Below, one piece after another: positions 17,001-24,986 of a stretch of DNA of 35,034 nt. The position numbers and the translations under genes were made by a program. The DNA is from Mycobacterium sp. 1081908.1 (GTDB lineage: Bacteria; Actinomycetota; Actinomycetes; Mycobacteriales; Mycobacteriaceae), in the NCBI RefSeq assembly GCF_001673535.1, contig NZ_LZLY01000092.1, positions 1 through 35,034 of the forward strand. The letters run 5' to 3'. Each line of letters starts with the position of its first letter. The stretch's first letter is position 1. Under the pieces are notes generated by a model that worked only from the letters and a program-made list of their open reading frames with translations, ran no database searches and was not told the DNA's origin.

Positions 17001-20000
17001 TGGCCCGCCGTGCCGTTGTGGACGGCCGCCGGGACCGCCGGCGCGGCGGGCATCGACGGCCCGCCGTTGCGGACGACCGGGGCGGGTGGGGGCGTGGGCA
17101 TCGCCGGTTTCCCGTTGGGGATGACGGGGGACGCGGGGGGCGGCGCGGCTGCCTCGGCTCCCGGCACGAGAGCCTTTAGCAGCCTTTGGATTTGGCCGAT
17201 CCCCTCCTGGACGGTTCCCACCGCGGCGATCAGCCCGGTCACCACGTCGGCGCTCACGTGCAGCGCCGGCGCGGAGGGTGCGACGGGCGCGTCGGCGTGG
17301 GCGCCGTTGGTCGGGATTGCGGTCGTGTACGACTCGGATGGCGCCAATTTGTACTCCGATTCGGTCCTGTGCCCGTTGCTCTGGACACGGTGGTCGGTGG
17401 GGGTTTCGACGCCCCGCGGGACGGGCTCGGCGCTCGGCTGCGGCCGCCCATAGTTGGATCCGTTGATCTTGAGGGTGAGCTTCGGCCGCTCGCGGGCCCG
17501 CGGGTCATCGACGGCCCGGTAGTCGGCCCAGAGGCGCTCGAAGTTCATCGGCACGCCGGCGGCCGCGAGTTGGGCCAGCCCGATCCACAGCGATCGAATG
17601 CCGTTGCGGCCCTTGGTGTCCAAGGACACCGCCGAGTGCTCCTCGCCGGCGAGGCACTTACCGACCAGGCCTGTCAGCACGCCGCCGGGACCGACCTCGA
17701 CGAAGGTGCGCGCGCCGGCCTGCCACATCGCCTGAACCTGTTCGGCGAACCGCACGGGCTGCGCGATCTGGTTGGCCAGCGTGTTCCGCATTTGGTGGGC
17801 GTCGCCGGCGTACGGCTGCGCCGTCGCGTTCGCGTAGACCGGCACCTCGGGCGCGCCGAAGGGGATCTCCGCGAGGAACGAGGCGAACGGAGCCGCCGCC
17901 GGGGTGACGATCTCGGAGTGGAAGGCGGTGGCGACGTCGAGGAGCCGCGCGTTGATGCCGACCGCGCCAAACCGTTGGGCGGCGTGGTTGATCGCGGTGC
18001 TGTCGCCGGACAGCACGATCTGGCTGGGCGCGTTGTGGTTGGCGATGACGACCGGTAGCCCCCACTCTTCGATCAGGTGGCGGACCTGTTCGACGGGTGC
18101 GGTCACCGCACACATCGCCCCGTCGCCGTTGGTCGCGGCTTCGGCCATCAGCGCGCCACGCGCGCGGGCGATCAGGAGGGCGACCTCGTCGCTGAAAACG
18201 CCGGCGGCACACAGCGCGGTGACCTCGCCGAAGCTGTGCCCGCCGACGGCCACGGGCGCAATGCCAAGCGCGCGGATCACCGAGAGCAGGCTCAAGCTGT
18301 GTGCGCCGATGCCCGGTTGCGCCCACTCGGTCCTGGTCAACTCGCCCGCCTGCAGCGCGCGCTCGTCGTCGCTGAAAGCCGTTCTCGGCCAGACGACCTG
18401 GTGCAGGTCGCGGTCGGCGTTCAACCTTTCGGCGCGGGCCAGCTCCCACGGCGACAGCGCCGGCTCGTAGAGCTGCGGCAGGTCGGCGCCCATGCCGACG
18501 TACTGGCTGCCCTGCCCCGGGAACAGCAGCGCGACCGGGCCCGGCCGTTGCGCCGAGTAGTGGTAGCCCCTGGGCGAGCCGAACGACGCCGCCACGTCGG
18601 GGGTTCCGAGTTTCGCCGCGGCTTCGTCGAGCATCGCGCGCAGGTTGGCCACGCTGTCGGCGACGACCGCCAGGCGGTGCGGCGCGGTGGCGTCGTAGGT
18701 GGATTGGGTGCTGCGGGCGAGGTAGCCGAGCATGTCGGGGTCGTCGACCAGCGACGCGGATAGCCGGGCGGCCTGCTCGGAGAGCGCCGCGGCCGAGGCT
18801 GCGCCGAGGACGATCAGTTCCGAATCCCAGGACCGGTAGCGCCACGCGCGCTTCCCGGTGCCGGTGTACTCCTCGACCGTGACGTGAAAGTTGGTGCCGC
18901 CGAACCCGAACGAGCTGACGGACGCGCGCCTCGGGACGCCGTCGGCGGGCACCCACGGCTTCGCCTGCGTCGACAGATAGAACGGTGACTTCTCGATTTC
19001 GAGGGCGGGATTGGGCCGATCGACCTTGATGGTTGGCGGCAACGTCTTGTGGTGCAGCGCCAGCACGGTCTTGAACAGCCCGCAGGCACCGGCTGCGCCC
19101 TTGGTGTGGCCGACCTGAGACTTGACCGAGCCGAGCGCGCACCATTGCCGGTCCGCGCGCCCCGAGCCGTCGAATACCTCTCGCAGCGCGGTGAACTCGG
19201 CGACATCGCCGGCTTTGGTCCCGGTGCCGTGCGCTTCCACGAGCCCGACCGTTTCGGGGCCGTAGCCGGCGGCGGCGTAGGCGCGTCGGAGGGCCTTGGC
19301 TTGGCCGGCCGGGCTCGGCGCGTAAATGCTCTTGGCGCGGCCGTCCGAAGACGTGCCGATGCCGCGAATCACGGCGTAGATCCGGTCGCCGTCGCGTTCG
19401 GCGTCGTCGAGGCGCTTGAGGGCCAGCATCGCCAGCCCCTCGCCGAGCATGGTGCCGTCCGATTGGTCGGAGAAGGGGCGGCAGTCGCCGGTGGGCGACA
19501 GCGCGGTGACTTTGGCGAAGCACATGAACATCAAGATGTCGTTGAAGGCGTCGACCCCACCCGCGATGACCATGTCCGACTCGCCGAGATAGAGCTCGTG
19601 CAGCCCCACCTCGAGGGCGGCCAGCGAGCTCGCGCACGCGGCGTCGATGACGCAGTTGGTCCCGCCGAGGTCGAAGCGGTTGGCGATGCGCCCGGCGATG
19701 ACGTTGCCGAGCAGGCCGGGGAAGGTGTTTTCCTGCCACGGCGTGTAACCGGACGCGACGCTCTCGCTGAAGGCGGTGAGCTCGGTTTCGGAGAGCCCGG
19801 CGGCGCGCAGCCCGCGCTCCCAGACCGGCCGGTGCAGGCTGCCCGCCATGTAGTTGGTCATCTCGGTGCCGCCGGACGCGCCCAAGATCACGCTGACGCG
19901 CTCGCGATCCAGCAGGGAAAAGTCGCCGCCCGCAACGTCCTCTAATACCTGCTGCGCGACCCGCAGACCAAGCAATTGGGCGGTGTCCGTCGCGGGGACG

Positions 20001-20254
20001 ACATTCGGTGGAATTCCGAAATCCATCGGCGCGAAATCAATATCGGGCAAGAATCCGCCGCGGCGGGCATAAACCTTGTCCGGCGCACTCGCGGAGGGGT
20101 CGTAATAGTCGTCAACGCTCCAGTGCGATGCCGGAACGTCGGAGAATAGGTCCGCGCCCCCGACGATGTTGCGCCAGAAGCGCTCGGCCTCAGGAGACCC
20201 GGGAAACAGCGCGCTCACCCCGACAACGGCTACAGGGGGATGCTTGGATACCAC
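14081..20254 (-). CDS. PfaA-like synthase: KS-AT-ACP-ACP-KR-DH
   Basis: A 2057-residue subunit that should extend the chain with malonyl units and reduce the beta-keto group. KS: about 5-464 with Cys207, His342 and His383. AT: about 574-880 with GHSFG (Ser674) and a TAFH motif, the malonyl-type signature. Two identical ACPs carry their phosphopantetheine serines at 1146 and 1246 (LGIDSIKRVEIL). KR: about 1310-1790, with NADPH loop SGGARG (from 1519) and Ser1693, Tyr1706, Asn1710. A PKS-type dehydratase at about 1795-2057 has ADHRVRGNVVLP (His1815), FHGPAFQ and the second catalytic Asp1978 (LDGCLQ). The open frame runs 11 codons further up, but the GTG at 20254 has AAGGAG at 20259-20264 and begins VSKHPPVAVVG like other KS N termini. 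Only two ACPs is few for a PUFA synthase (often four to nine). Confidence is high for the architecture, low for any product. Confidence 0.92.
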   Translation of the reverse strand: MVSKHPPVAVVGVSALFPGSPEAERFWRNIVGGADLFSDVPASHWSVDDYYDPSASAPDKVYARRGGFLPDIDFAPMDFGIPPNVVPATDTAQLLGLRVAQQVLEDVAGGDFSLLDRERVSVILGASGGTEMTNYMAGSLHRPVWERGLRAAGLSETELTAFSESVASGYTPWQENTFPGLLGNVIAGRIANRFDLGGTNCVIDAACASSLAALEVGLHELYLGESDMVIAGGVDAFNDILMFMCFAKVTALSPTGDCRPFSDQSDGTMLGEGLAMLALKRLDDAERDGDRIYAVIRGIGTSSDGRAKSIYAPSPAGQAKALRRAYAAAGYGPETVGLVEAHGTGTKAGDVAEFTALREVFDGSGRADRQWCALGSVKSQVGHTKGAAGACGLFKTVLALHHKTLPPTIKVDRPNPALEIEKSPFYLSTQAKPWVPADGVPRRASVSSFGFGGTNFHVTVEEYTGTGKRAWRYRSWDSELIVLGAASAAALSEQAARLSASLVDDPDMLGYLARSTQSTYDATAPHRLAVVADSVANLRAMLDEAAAKLGTPDVAASFGSPRGYHYSAQRPGPVALLFPGQGSQYVGMGADLPQLYEPALSPWELARAERLNADRDLHQVVWPRTAFSDDERALQAGELTRTEWAQPGIGAHSLSLLSVIRALGIAPVAVGGHSFGEVTALCAAGVFSDEVALLIARARGALMAEAATNGDGAMCAVTAPVEQVRHLIEEWGLPVVIANHNAPSQIVLSGDSTAINHAAQRFGAVGINARLLDVATAFHSEIVTPAAAPFASFLAEIPFGAPEVPVYANATAQPYAGDAHQMRNTLANQIAQPVRFAEQVQAMWQAGARTFVEVGPGGVLTGLVGKCLAGEEHSAVSLDTKGRNGIRSLWIGLAQLAAAGVPMNFERLWADYRAVDDPRARERPKLTLKINGSNYGRPQPSAEPVPRGVETPTDHRVQSNGHRTESEYKLAPSESYTTAIPTNGAHADAPVAPSAPALHVSADVVTGLIAAVGTVQEGIGQIQRLLKALVPGAEAAAPPPASPVIPNGKPAMPTPPPAPVVRNGGPSMPAAPAVPAAVHNGTAGHNGTAGHNGTAAPVSTLAPVAVSVAGGELVTQMLEVVADKTGYPVEMLDLSMALEADLGIDSIKRVEILSAVQQRVPALPEVEAATMATLGTLQEIVDYLQGLTGPVAANGAAVSALAPVAVSVAGGELVTQMLEVVADKTGYPVEMLDLSMALEADLGIDSIKRVEILSAVQQRVPALPEVEAATMATLGTLQEIVDYLQGLTAPTEAGDRLPFDLAGAGIARHAVRAIPAPASGMAMPGLYTATTVEIVTAPDGPDATGDALAAILRTHGVNATIVSEPGPNAEAVIHLGGLRRTATRDDTLAVNRTAFADAQRVAATFAERGGVFVTVQDTGGTFGLLTDPGPRAWAAGLAALAKTAAQEWPQAQVKAIDVAAERQSPIAVAEHLAQELLAGGAELEVGLGSAHGRVTVVADGRRVTTHARRIDHRDVIVVSGGARGVTAASVIALAKETRAGFVLLGRTELSDEPPEAHGLTTDAELKRALLSGAVTRGLKPTPRELEQQVQRILADREVRATVAALTAAGSRVRYAATDVRDASALGAVLQSVRTDFGPITGLVHGAGVLADAPLHKKTLDGFDRVFETKVGGLCALLDATAADPLKVICLFSSVAARSGNAGQSDYAMANEILNKVALAEQARRGPACLVRALGWGPWDSGMVTPGLKAMFESRGIGLIPLADGARAFVSDVLDGQIDDPEVTLGDGVSAGAMPAEGRIARVLAHVRRQPQLADHRVRGNVVLPVVQVLEWFVRMAEACRPGQLVQRLLDLKVLRGVTLHDFDQRGDPMLVRAAPVDDRPGRLACTLSDVSGSTAYYSATVEMDSGPTAAPTGPVAPVGGRRLNRDACYGNGALFHGPAFQVLGDVECQATSATAALHGLTTAGWPGEGWATDSAALDGCLQLALVWSYERLGRTVLPLRVAEIVRYRAGALGDGLRCVLSNGDAKSGGAVCDLDLVDADNRVVASLKRLELYPYGD
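16391..16956. repeat. Near-identical 300-bp tandem duplication encoding the two ACPs
   Basis: Bases 16391-16656 and 16691-16956 align with an exact 300-nt offset and differ at only two positions by eye (16403 T against 16703 C; 16481 T against 16781 C). The 88 encoded residues of the two ACP domains are identical. The remaining 34 nt of each unit are linker and differ freely. Such identity in a GC-rich coding region points to a recent duplication or continuing gene conversion. Confidence 0.95.
16979..17021. repeat. 18-bp tandem repeats in the linker before the first ACP
   Basis: GTTGTGGCCCGCCGTGCC occurs twice in a row (16979-16996, 16997-17014) followed by a partial copy. On the coding strand it yields HNGTAG repeats in the flexible Ala/Pro-rich linker between AT and ACP1. 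Copy number may vary between strains. Confidence 0.85.
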
Positions 20255-20568
20255 CGGTCTCCTTCGCGTCGATAACACGTACCGCACCGCCTGTCAACCC
20301 GGGTCGCAAAGACTGATCGTTAGGTTTTGCCGGATTGATCAGCCAAGACGGGTCGAACGCTCGCCGGACGATACCAGAGCATAGGCGGTCGTATTGACGG
20401 AATGTCAATAACTCCGGATCGGTCTCCGGGCGACGGGATCCGGCGCGCGCTGCCAAGGAGCGGGCGGGCGGCAGAAACTACCAGTAAGTAATATTTGCCA
20501 CGCGGCCGCCATTTCCGCGAAATCGAATACTCCCGCGCCGGCAATGCGAGCCGAGTCGGGCGCGACGG
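20255..20568. other. Intergenic region between pfaD-like and pfaA-like genes
   Basis: This 314-nt stretch holds no convincing gene. It is less GC-rich than its surroundings around 20460-20535. Seen in it, in the direction of transcription: an inverted repeat CCGGATC/GATCCGG (20414-20420 and 20437-20443, 16-nt loop, no T tract), then the inverted repeat and promoter described at 20378-20410, then a leader of about 115 nt ending in the AAGGAG of the pfaA-like gene. The size of the gap suggests the pfaA-pfaC pair has its own promoter. Confidence 0.7.
20378..20410 (-). promoter_or_regulatory. Putative promoter with overlapping inverted-repeat operator, pfaA-like gene
   Basis: A perfect 7-bp inverted repeat TATTGAC-N5-GTCAATA spans 20392-20410. 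On the minus strand its first arm forms a perfect -35 TTGACA (20403-20408), and a TATGCT -10 (20378-20383) follows after 19 nt, slightly long. A repressor at the repeat would cover the -35. The arrangement is typical of TetR- or MarR-type control, but no such regulator is encoded in the window. Transcription would start near 20371. Confidence 0.5.
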
Positions 20569-22248
20569 TCAGATAGTCACCGCGGCGCCGGGCGCTATGG
20601 ATAATGGCTGCGGAATATAACGGAATGCACTTACGGGAACGGGAACGCCGCAGGTTCGCGCCTGCTGGGCGCGGCTGATTCGGGCGGCGCCTTCGAGCAG
20701 ATTGAGCGCGACCTGGTCGACGTTGCGGTGCTCGCACTTCTCGAGGTAACTGCCCGCGACCCAGCTGTTGAAGGCGCCCATGGACGGCCCACACCAGATC
20801 TGGTAGTCCAGGACGCGCTCGGGATCGCCGTCGATCGCCCATCGGCTTGATTTGCCCAGATACCAGCGGCACACCAGCGCCATTTGATACTTCGGGTCTC
20901 GGTCCGCGAGTTCGAGCACCGCGGGCTCCCGCTGTTCCCAGTACCGCCGCGTTTCGGCCCAGACGTCGTCGACGCTCTTGCCGAGGATCTTTTCCAGCTC
21001 CGGGCCGTGTTCGCCCGTCACCGCCGCCAGGTCGGGATAGCCGGCGTACCACGCGTAGAGCTTCCTCGCCCGCGGACCGAACATCGAGCCACGCTTGAGC
21101 ACTTGCAGGTTCACGCCCATCTCGAACATGTCGGACGCGGGGGCCATCATCACGTCGGCCACCGAGGCCTTGGCCAGCATTTCACGCGCGCGTGCCGACA
21201 GGCCCGACTCGACGCACGACTGGTTGACCGAGCCGGTGACCACGTACGCGGCCCCCATCGCGAACGCGCCCGCAACGGACTGCGGCGTGCTGATGCCGCC
21301 GCCGGCGCCCACCCGCACGCGGCGGTTCAGGCCGTGTTGTTGCGCCACCTCGTCGCGCAGCAGCGCGATTTCGGAGAAAAGCGACGCCAGCGGGCGGTTG
21401 TCGGTGTGTCCTCCGCTGTCGGCTTCGACCGTGATGTCTTCCGCCACCGGCACGTGTCGCGCAAGTTCGGCTTCTCGCGCGGTCAGCTTGCCGACCGATT
21501 CGAGCGCCGAGACCATCGCCGCCGGCGCGGGTTCCATGAACATGCGGGCGACCTCGGGCCGCGAGATCTTCGCCATCACATGGTTTTTGCGGACGATCGC
21601 CCCGGCCGGATCGGTCGACAGCCCGGACAGCGCGTAGTGGACCACCGCAGGGGTCAGCTTCATGAACGCCGACGCCTCGACGACGCGGACGTCTTGCGCG
21701 ATGTACAGCTCGGCCACCCGCGCCTCGAGCGCGGGCTCGGTGGGTGAGTGGATCAGGTTCGCGCCCCACGCGAGTCCGGTCCTGCCCGCCAGCCTCGCCC
21801 GGATGTCGGCAACCCCGCGCTCCACACCGGAGTACGCGAGGCCGCCCGCGCCGAAGAAGCCCAGCATGCCGGCCTGGGCCATCGCCACCACCAGCTCCGG
21901 CGTCGCGATGCCGTTGGCCATGGCGCCCGTGACGTACGGGAAACGCGTCCCGTGCGCCTCGCAGAACTCGCGGTCGCCGAGCCACTCCGGGTATATCGGA
22001 GGCAACGTCGCCACCAGCGATATCTCTGACGCGCCGACGCCCACCAACTCACCGCCCATGGCGAGCCCCAGTTGCCCGGTGGCCGCCTCACGGACCACGT
22101 GAATGGGGTGGCGAACGTATTGAAGGATGCGGGCGATGTCCGGTGGGGCGAACGCGGGCGACGCGGTGGTGGCGCGCCACCCGCCCAAGACCGGGGTGAC
22201 ACCCGCCTCGGTGCGAGGCTCCAATACGACGGCAGGTCGCTCCTCCAC
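20569..22248 (-). CDS. PfaD-like trans-acting enoyl reductase (FMN)
   Basis: A 559-residue protein of the PfaD family, the FMN-dependent enoyl reductase that saturates selected double bonds during PUFA or polyketide synthesis. It has the 2-nitropropane-dioxygenase-like TIM barrel: GAMANGIATPE (108-118), GFFGAGG (130-136), the PfaD motif EADSGGHTDNRP (275-286), GAGGGISTP (315-323) and phosphate-binding VVTGSVNQ (336-343). The C-terminal third (KYQMALVCRWYLGKSSRWA and NVDQVALNLLEGA) is also PfaD-specific. The frame opens with TTG at 22254, but the GTG at 22248 lies 8 nt after AGGG (22257-22260), so it was chosen; the difference is two residues. It is the first gene of the pfa cluster, 223 nt downstream of coaD on the same strand. 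Confidence 0.93.
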   Translation of the reverse strand: MEERPAVVLEPRTEAGVTPVLGGWRATTASPAFAPPDIARILQYVRHPIHVVREAATGQLGLAMGGELVGVGASEISLVATLPPIYPEWLGDREFCEAHGTRFPYVTGAMANGIATPELVVAMAQAGMLGFFGAGGLAYSGVERGVADIRARLAGRTGLAWGANLIHSPTEPALEARVAELYIAQDVRVVEASAFMKLTPAVVHYALSGLSTDPAGAIVRKNHVMAKISRPEVARMFMEPAPAAMVSALESVGKLTAREAELARHVPVAEDITVEADSGGHTDNRPLASLFSEIALLRDEVAQQHGLNRRVRVGAGGGISTPQSVAGAFAMGAAYVVTGSVNQSCVESGLSARAREMLAKASVADVMMAPASDMFEMGVNLQVLKRGSMFGPRARKLYAWYAGYPDLAAVTGEHGPELEKILGKSVDDVWAETRRYWEQREPAVLELADRDPKYQMALVCRWYLGKSSRWAIDGDPERVLDYQIWCGPSMGAFNSWVAGSYLEKCEHRNVDQVALNLLEGAARISRAQQARTCGVPVPVSAFRYIPQPLSIAPGAAVTI

Positions 22249-22314
22249 TGCCAATTCCCTTCAATATGTGTGCCGAGGCATGGAGTTTCTCACGGACCAC
22301 CGTTATGGGCGCCA

Positions 22315-22327
22315 AAACTCCGAGTTT
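22315..22327. promoter_or_regulatory. Small palindrome upstream of the pfaD-like gene
   Basis: AAACTC-C-GAGTTT is a perfect 6-bp inverted repeat, 67-79 nt upstream of the pfaD-like start. A further GAGTTTC half-site lies at 22283-22289. It could be an operator for the cluster; no -35/-10 pair could be fixed next to it. Confidence 0.3.
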
Positions 22328-22471
22328 CCGGGTTCCGCCGGCAAATGTCCTGCGGCCACCCGCCGACGAGCGCACCGCCTGGTGGTGCTACGCGTCCTTC
22401 GAGCCCGTGCCACTACCGACGCCGAAACAAGTTGGGGCATAAAGAAATTCGTCTGCGCTGCCCGCCGCGCT

Positions 22472-22954
22472 CTAGGGCCGCTGCGAAAGCTTTTCGCGCA
22501 AGCGGCGATTCACCGGTTCGGGCAGGAGCTCGGTCACGTTGCCGCCCAGCATCGCGACCTCCTTGGCCAGCGACGAGGACACGAACGAATAGCGCGGCGT
22601 GGTGGCCACGAAAAACGTGTCCACACCGGCGATGTGCTTGTTCATCTGCGCCATCTGCAGCTCGTACTCGAAGTCGGTGCCCGTGCGCAGGCCCTTGACG
22701 ATCGCGGTCATGCCGCGCGCCCTGACGAAGTCGACCACCAGGCCCTGCCCGGCCTCCACCCGCAGGTTGGGCAGGTGCGTCGTCGACTCCTCGATCATGG
22801 CGATGCGCTCGTCGAGGTCGAACATGCCCTTCTTGGCGGGGTTGACCAGGATCGCGACGACCACCTCGTCGAATTGGGCCGAGGCGCGTTCGAACACATC
22901 GACGTGGCCCAATGTCACCGGGTCGAAAGATCCGGGGCATACCGCGCCGCTCAT
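22472..22954 (-). CDS. coaD: Phosphopantetheine adenylyltransferase
   Basis: A 160-residue enzyme that converts 4'-phosphopantetheine and ATP to dephospho-CoA, the penultimate step of CoA synthesis. The nucleotidyltransferase T/HxGH motif appears as [11 protein letters not shown] (7-17), and the second substrate motif as [13 protein letters not shown]. The C-terminal [13 protein letters not shown] corresponds to the ISSTKVRE-type adenylate motif. Length and all motifs are normal. It lies 24 nt after rsmD, as Rv2966c-Rv2965c. CoA and phosphopantetheine are needed to charge the ACPs of the neighbouring synthase, but coaD is a universal housekeeping gene, so the adjacency need not be functional. 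Confidence 0.96.
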   Translation of the reverse strand: MSGAVCPGSFDPVTLGHVDVFERASAQFDEVVVAILVNPAKKGMFDLDERIAMIEESTTHLPNLRVEAGQGLVVDFVRARGMTAIVKGLRTGTDFEYELQMAQMNKHIAGVDTFFVATTPRYSFVSSSLAKEVAMLGGNVTELLPEPVNRRLREKLSQRP

Positions 22955-22978
22955 AGCGAACGACGCTACACGGCCGGC

Positions 22979-23533
22979 TCACCCAAATTCGGCCAGCTCC
23001 AGGCGGGTGTCGCCGTAAACGCGGTCGGGCCACACGGACCAGCCCGCGGGCCACGTCAGCGCCGCGCCGCCGGCCGCGCGCTCCACCGCGGCAACGGACC
23101 CGTCGCGCACCCAGCCGTGCGCGGTCAGCGCGGCCAGCACGGCGTTCACCTCCGCGGCGTCGACGTCGTAGGGCGGGTCGGCCAGGACCAGGTCCACCGG
23201 CGACGCGGCCCCGGCCGCCAGGACGGCCGCCACCGCGCCCCGGCGCAGGGTCGCGCCAGTCAGGCCCACGGTCTCGATGTTGCGCGCGATGACCGCCGCG
23301 GTGCGCGCGTCGGATTCCACGAAGAGCGCGGACGCCGCCCCGCGCGACAGCGCCTCCAGCCCCAGCGCCCCCGACCCGGCGTACAGGTCGAGCACCGCCA
23401 GGCCGGTTAGGTCGCGCCGCGCGGTGACGATGTTGAACAGCGACTCGCGCACCCGGTCGGTGGTCGGCCGGGTTCCCCGCGGTGGGACGGCGATGCGCCG
23501 GCCCCCGGCGACGCCGCCGATGATCCGGGTCAC
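22979..23533 (-). CDS. rsmD: 16S rRNA (guanine966-N2)-methyltransferase RsmD
   Basis: A 184-residue Rossmann-fold SAM methyltransferase that modifies G966 of 16S rRNA. The family N terminus RIIGG, the segment [16 protein letters not shown] (20-35), the SAM motif [18 protein letters not shown] (49-66) and the catalytic DPPYD are all present. The start is a GTG at 23533, 4 nt after the VKOR-like gene. In M. tuberculosis the pyruvate carboxylase gene pca (Rv2967c) sits between these two; it is absent here. Confidence 0.94.
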   Translation of the reverse strand: MTRIIGGVAGGRRIAVPPRGTRPTTDRVRESLFNIVTARRDLTGLAVLDLYAGSGALGLEALSRGAASALFVESDARTAAVIARNIETVGLTGATLRRGAVAAVLAAGAASPVDLVLADPPYDVDAAEVNAVLAALTAHGWVRDGSVAAVERAAGGAALTWPAGWSVWPDRVYGDTRLELAEFG

Positions 23534-23537
23534 GCGT

Positions 23538-24155
23538 TCACAACAGCGTCGACCAGTAGTCCCAGAACCGCACCATGATCAGCAGAAACACCGCCGTGAA
23601 CCACAGCGCGGCGATCGACCACCGCCACTGGTAGAGCACCCGCAGCCCACCGGTCTGCAGCGCCGGACGAAACGCGATCGACGCGGCCACCACCAGCAGG
23701 GCGATGGTGACCACCCAGACCACCATGCAGTACGGGCACAACGCCCCGATGCGATACAGGCTCTGGAAGATCAGCCAGTGCACGAACGCCGAACCGAGCA
23801 GCACCCCTACCGTCAGTCCGCCCCAATACCATTGCGGCAGAGGGACTTTCGCGACAGCCAGGACGCCCGTGACGATCACCACCGTGAAGCCCACCAGCCC
23901 GAGCAGCGGGTTGGGGAATCCCAGCACCGACGCCTGCGGCGTCACCATCACCGACCCGCACGACACGATCGGGTTGATGTTGCACGTCGGCACGTACGAC
24001 GGGTTGAGCAGCAGCTGGATCTTCTCCACCGTCAGCGTCATCGAGGCGGCCAGGCCGATCACCCCGGCGATGAGCACCCACCACGCGCTCGGCGCAGGTA
24101 CGCGCAACACCGGTGTCTCCTCGGCGGGTTCGGCCGACACCGGCGTAGTCGTCAC
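23538..24155 (-). CDS. VKOR-family disulfide-bond oxidoreductase
   Basis: A 205-residue integral membrane protein with about five transmembrane helices (near 25-47, 80-102, 112-130, 142-163 and 180-198). It carries the four VKOR cysteines: the loop pair Cys58 and Cys66 and the CPYC active site Cys140-Cys143. In mycobacteria VKOR passes electrons from a DsbA-like partner to quinone and so reoxidises the disulfide catalyst. The partner is almost certainly the next gene upstream, whose TGA overlaps the ATG here (ATGA, 24152-24155). It is the counterpart of Rv2968c. Confidence 0.94.
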   Translation of the reverse strand: MTTTPVSAEPAEETPVLRVPAPSAWWVLIAGVIGLAASMTLTVEKIQLLLNPSYVPTCNINPIVSCGSVMVTPQASVLGFPNPLLGLVGFTVVIVTGVLAVAKVPLPQWYWGGLTVGVLLGSAFVHWLIFQSLYRIGALCPYCMVVWVVTIALLVVAASIAFRPALQTGGLRVLYQWRWSIAALWFTAVFLLIMVRFWDYWSTLL

Positions 24156-24913
24156 GCCGCGGGAGCGACGGCGGTATCCAAACCCGGCACGTCGCCGACG
24201 ATCGACTTGATCTTTGCGACCAGCGCGTCGGGCGTCGACGGCTCGTAATCGTCGCCGTTGATCTTGATGGTGGGGGTGGCGTTGATCTTGGCGGCCGCCG
24301 CCTCGCCGCCGACCTTGGACAGGTACTTGCCGCTGTTGATGCAGTCGGGGACCTTGCCGACGACGCCGGCCTCACGGGCGAGCTCGATGAGCCGCGCGTT
24401 GTCGGGGAAGCTGGTGCCGCGCTCGTTGGGCTGGATGTCGGTGCTGTACAGCGCGCTGTGGAAGCGGCGGAAGGCGTCGATGGATTCGTCGGCGACGCAC
24501 ATGGCCGCCGCGCCCGCCCGCGACGAGTAATTCTGATTCCGCTGGCTGTCGAGGATCGCCACCATGGAGTAGTCGGCGGCGATGGCGCCGACGTCGATCA
24601 GCTTGGAAACGGTCGGCCCGAAGTTGCGCTCGAAATTACCGCAGGCCGGGCACAGGAAATCCTCGTAGAAGGTCACCACGGCCTTCGGCTTGCTGGTCCC
24701 CGGCTGGGTGACCAGCTTGCTCGACGTCACCCGCACCGTGTCGCCCTCGCCGGTGGCGCCGCCCTTCTTGTGCTGCGACGTCACGATGTAGAAGACGATG
24801 CCGACCAGGAGCAGTACGACGAACGCGGTGCCGCCGATCTGGAAGAGGCGCCCGGATTTCCCGTTGCCGGACTTCAGGTCGTAGCGCGGGGGGCGTTTGG
24901 GTTTGTCGGCCAC
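24152..24913 (-). CDS. Membrane-anchored DsbA-like thioredoxin-fold protein
   Basis: A 253-residue protein with a short basic cytosolic N terminus, one transmembrane anchor (about 27-45) and an extracytoplasmic thioredoxin-like domain of the DSBA/thioredoxin_4 type. The active site is CPAC (Cys88, Cys91) in FYEDFLCPACGNFE. Two more cysteines (in AAMCVADES and PDCINSG) may form a structural disulfide. The cis-Pro segment INATPTIKING is present. It introduces disulfides into exported proteins and is recharged by the VKOR protein encoded by the overlapping downstream gene. The start is a GTG at 24913 with AAGGA upstream. It is the counterpart of Rv2969c. Confidence 0.92.
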   Translation of the reverse strand: MADKPKRPPRYDLKSGNGKSGRLFQIGGTAFVVLLLVGIVFYIVTSQHKKGGATGEGDTVRVTSSKLVTQPGTSKPKAVVTFYEDFLCPACGNFERNFGPTVSKLIDVGAIAADYSMVAILDSQRNQNYSSRAGAAAMCVADESIDAFRRFHSALYSTDIQPNERGTSFPDNARLIELAREAGVVGKVPDCINSGKYLSKVGGEAAAAKINATPTIKINGDDYEPSTPDALVAKIKSIVGDVPGLDTAVAPAA

Positions 24914-24986
24914 GGGTTCGCTGATCCTTCGGGACGGTGATGAACGCTTGAGGCGCCTCTAGCGTACCGGCGTGCCGCCCGGTGAC

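Noticed and set aside
20269..20297. TTGACA (20292-20297) with TATCGA (20269-20274) 17 nt away, before the pfaA-like gene
   Set aside because: A start from this -10 would fall inside the AAGGAG ribosome binding site, leaving no usable leader.
6855..22248. Assignment of the cluster as an enediyne PKS, heterocyst-glycolipid synthase or ppsA-E/mas-type Pks
   Set aside because: Separate CLF, two FabA-type dehydratases with the PfaC hallmark and a PfaD reductase do not fit enediyne PKSE or modular Pps/Mas enzymes; the complete A-C-D set fits Pfa best.
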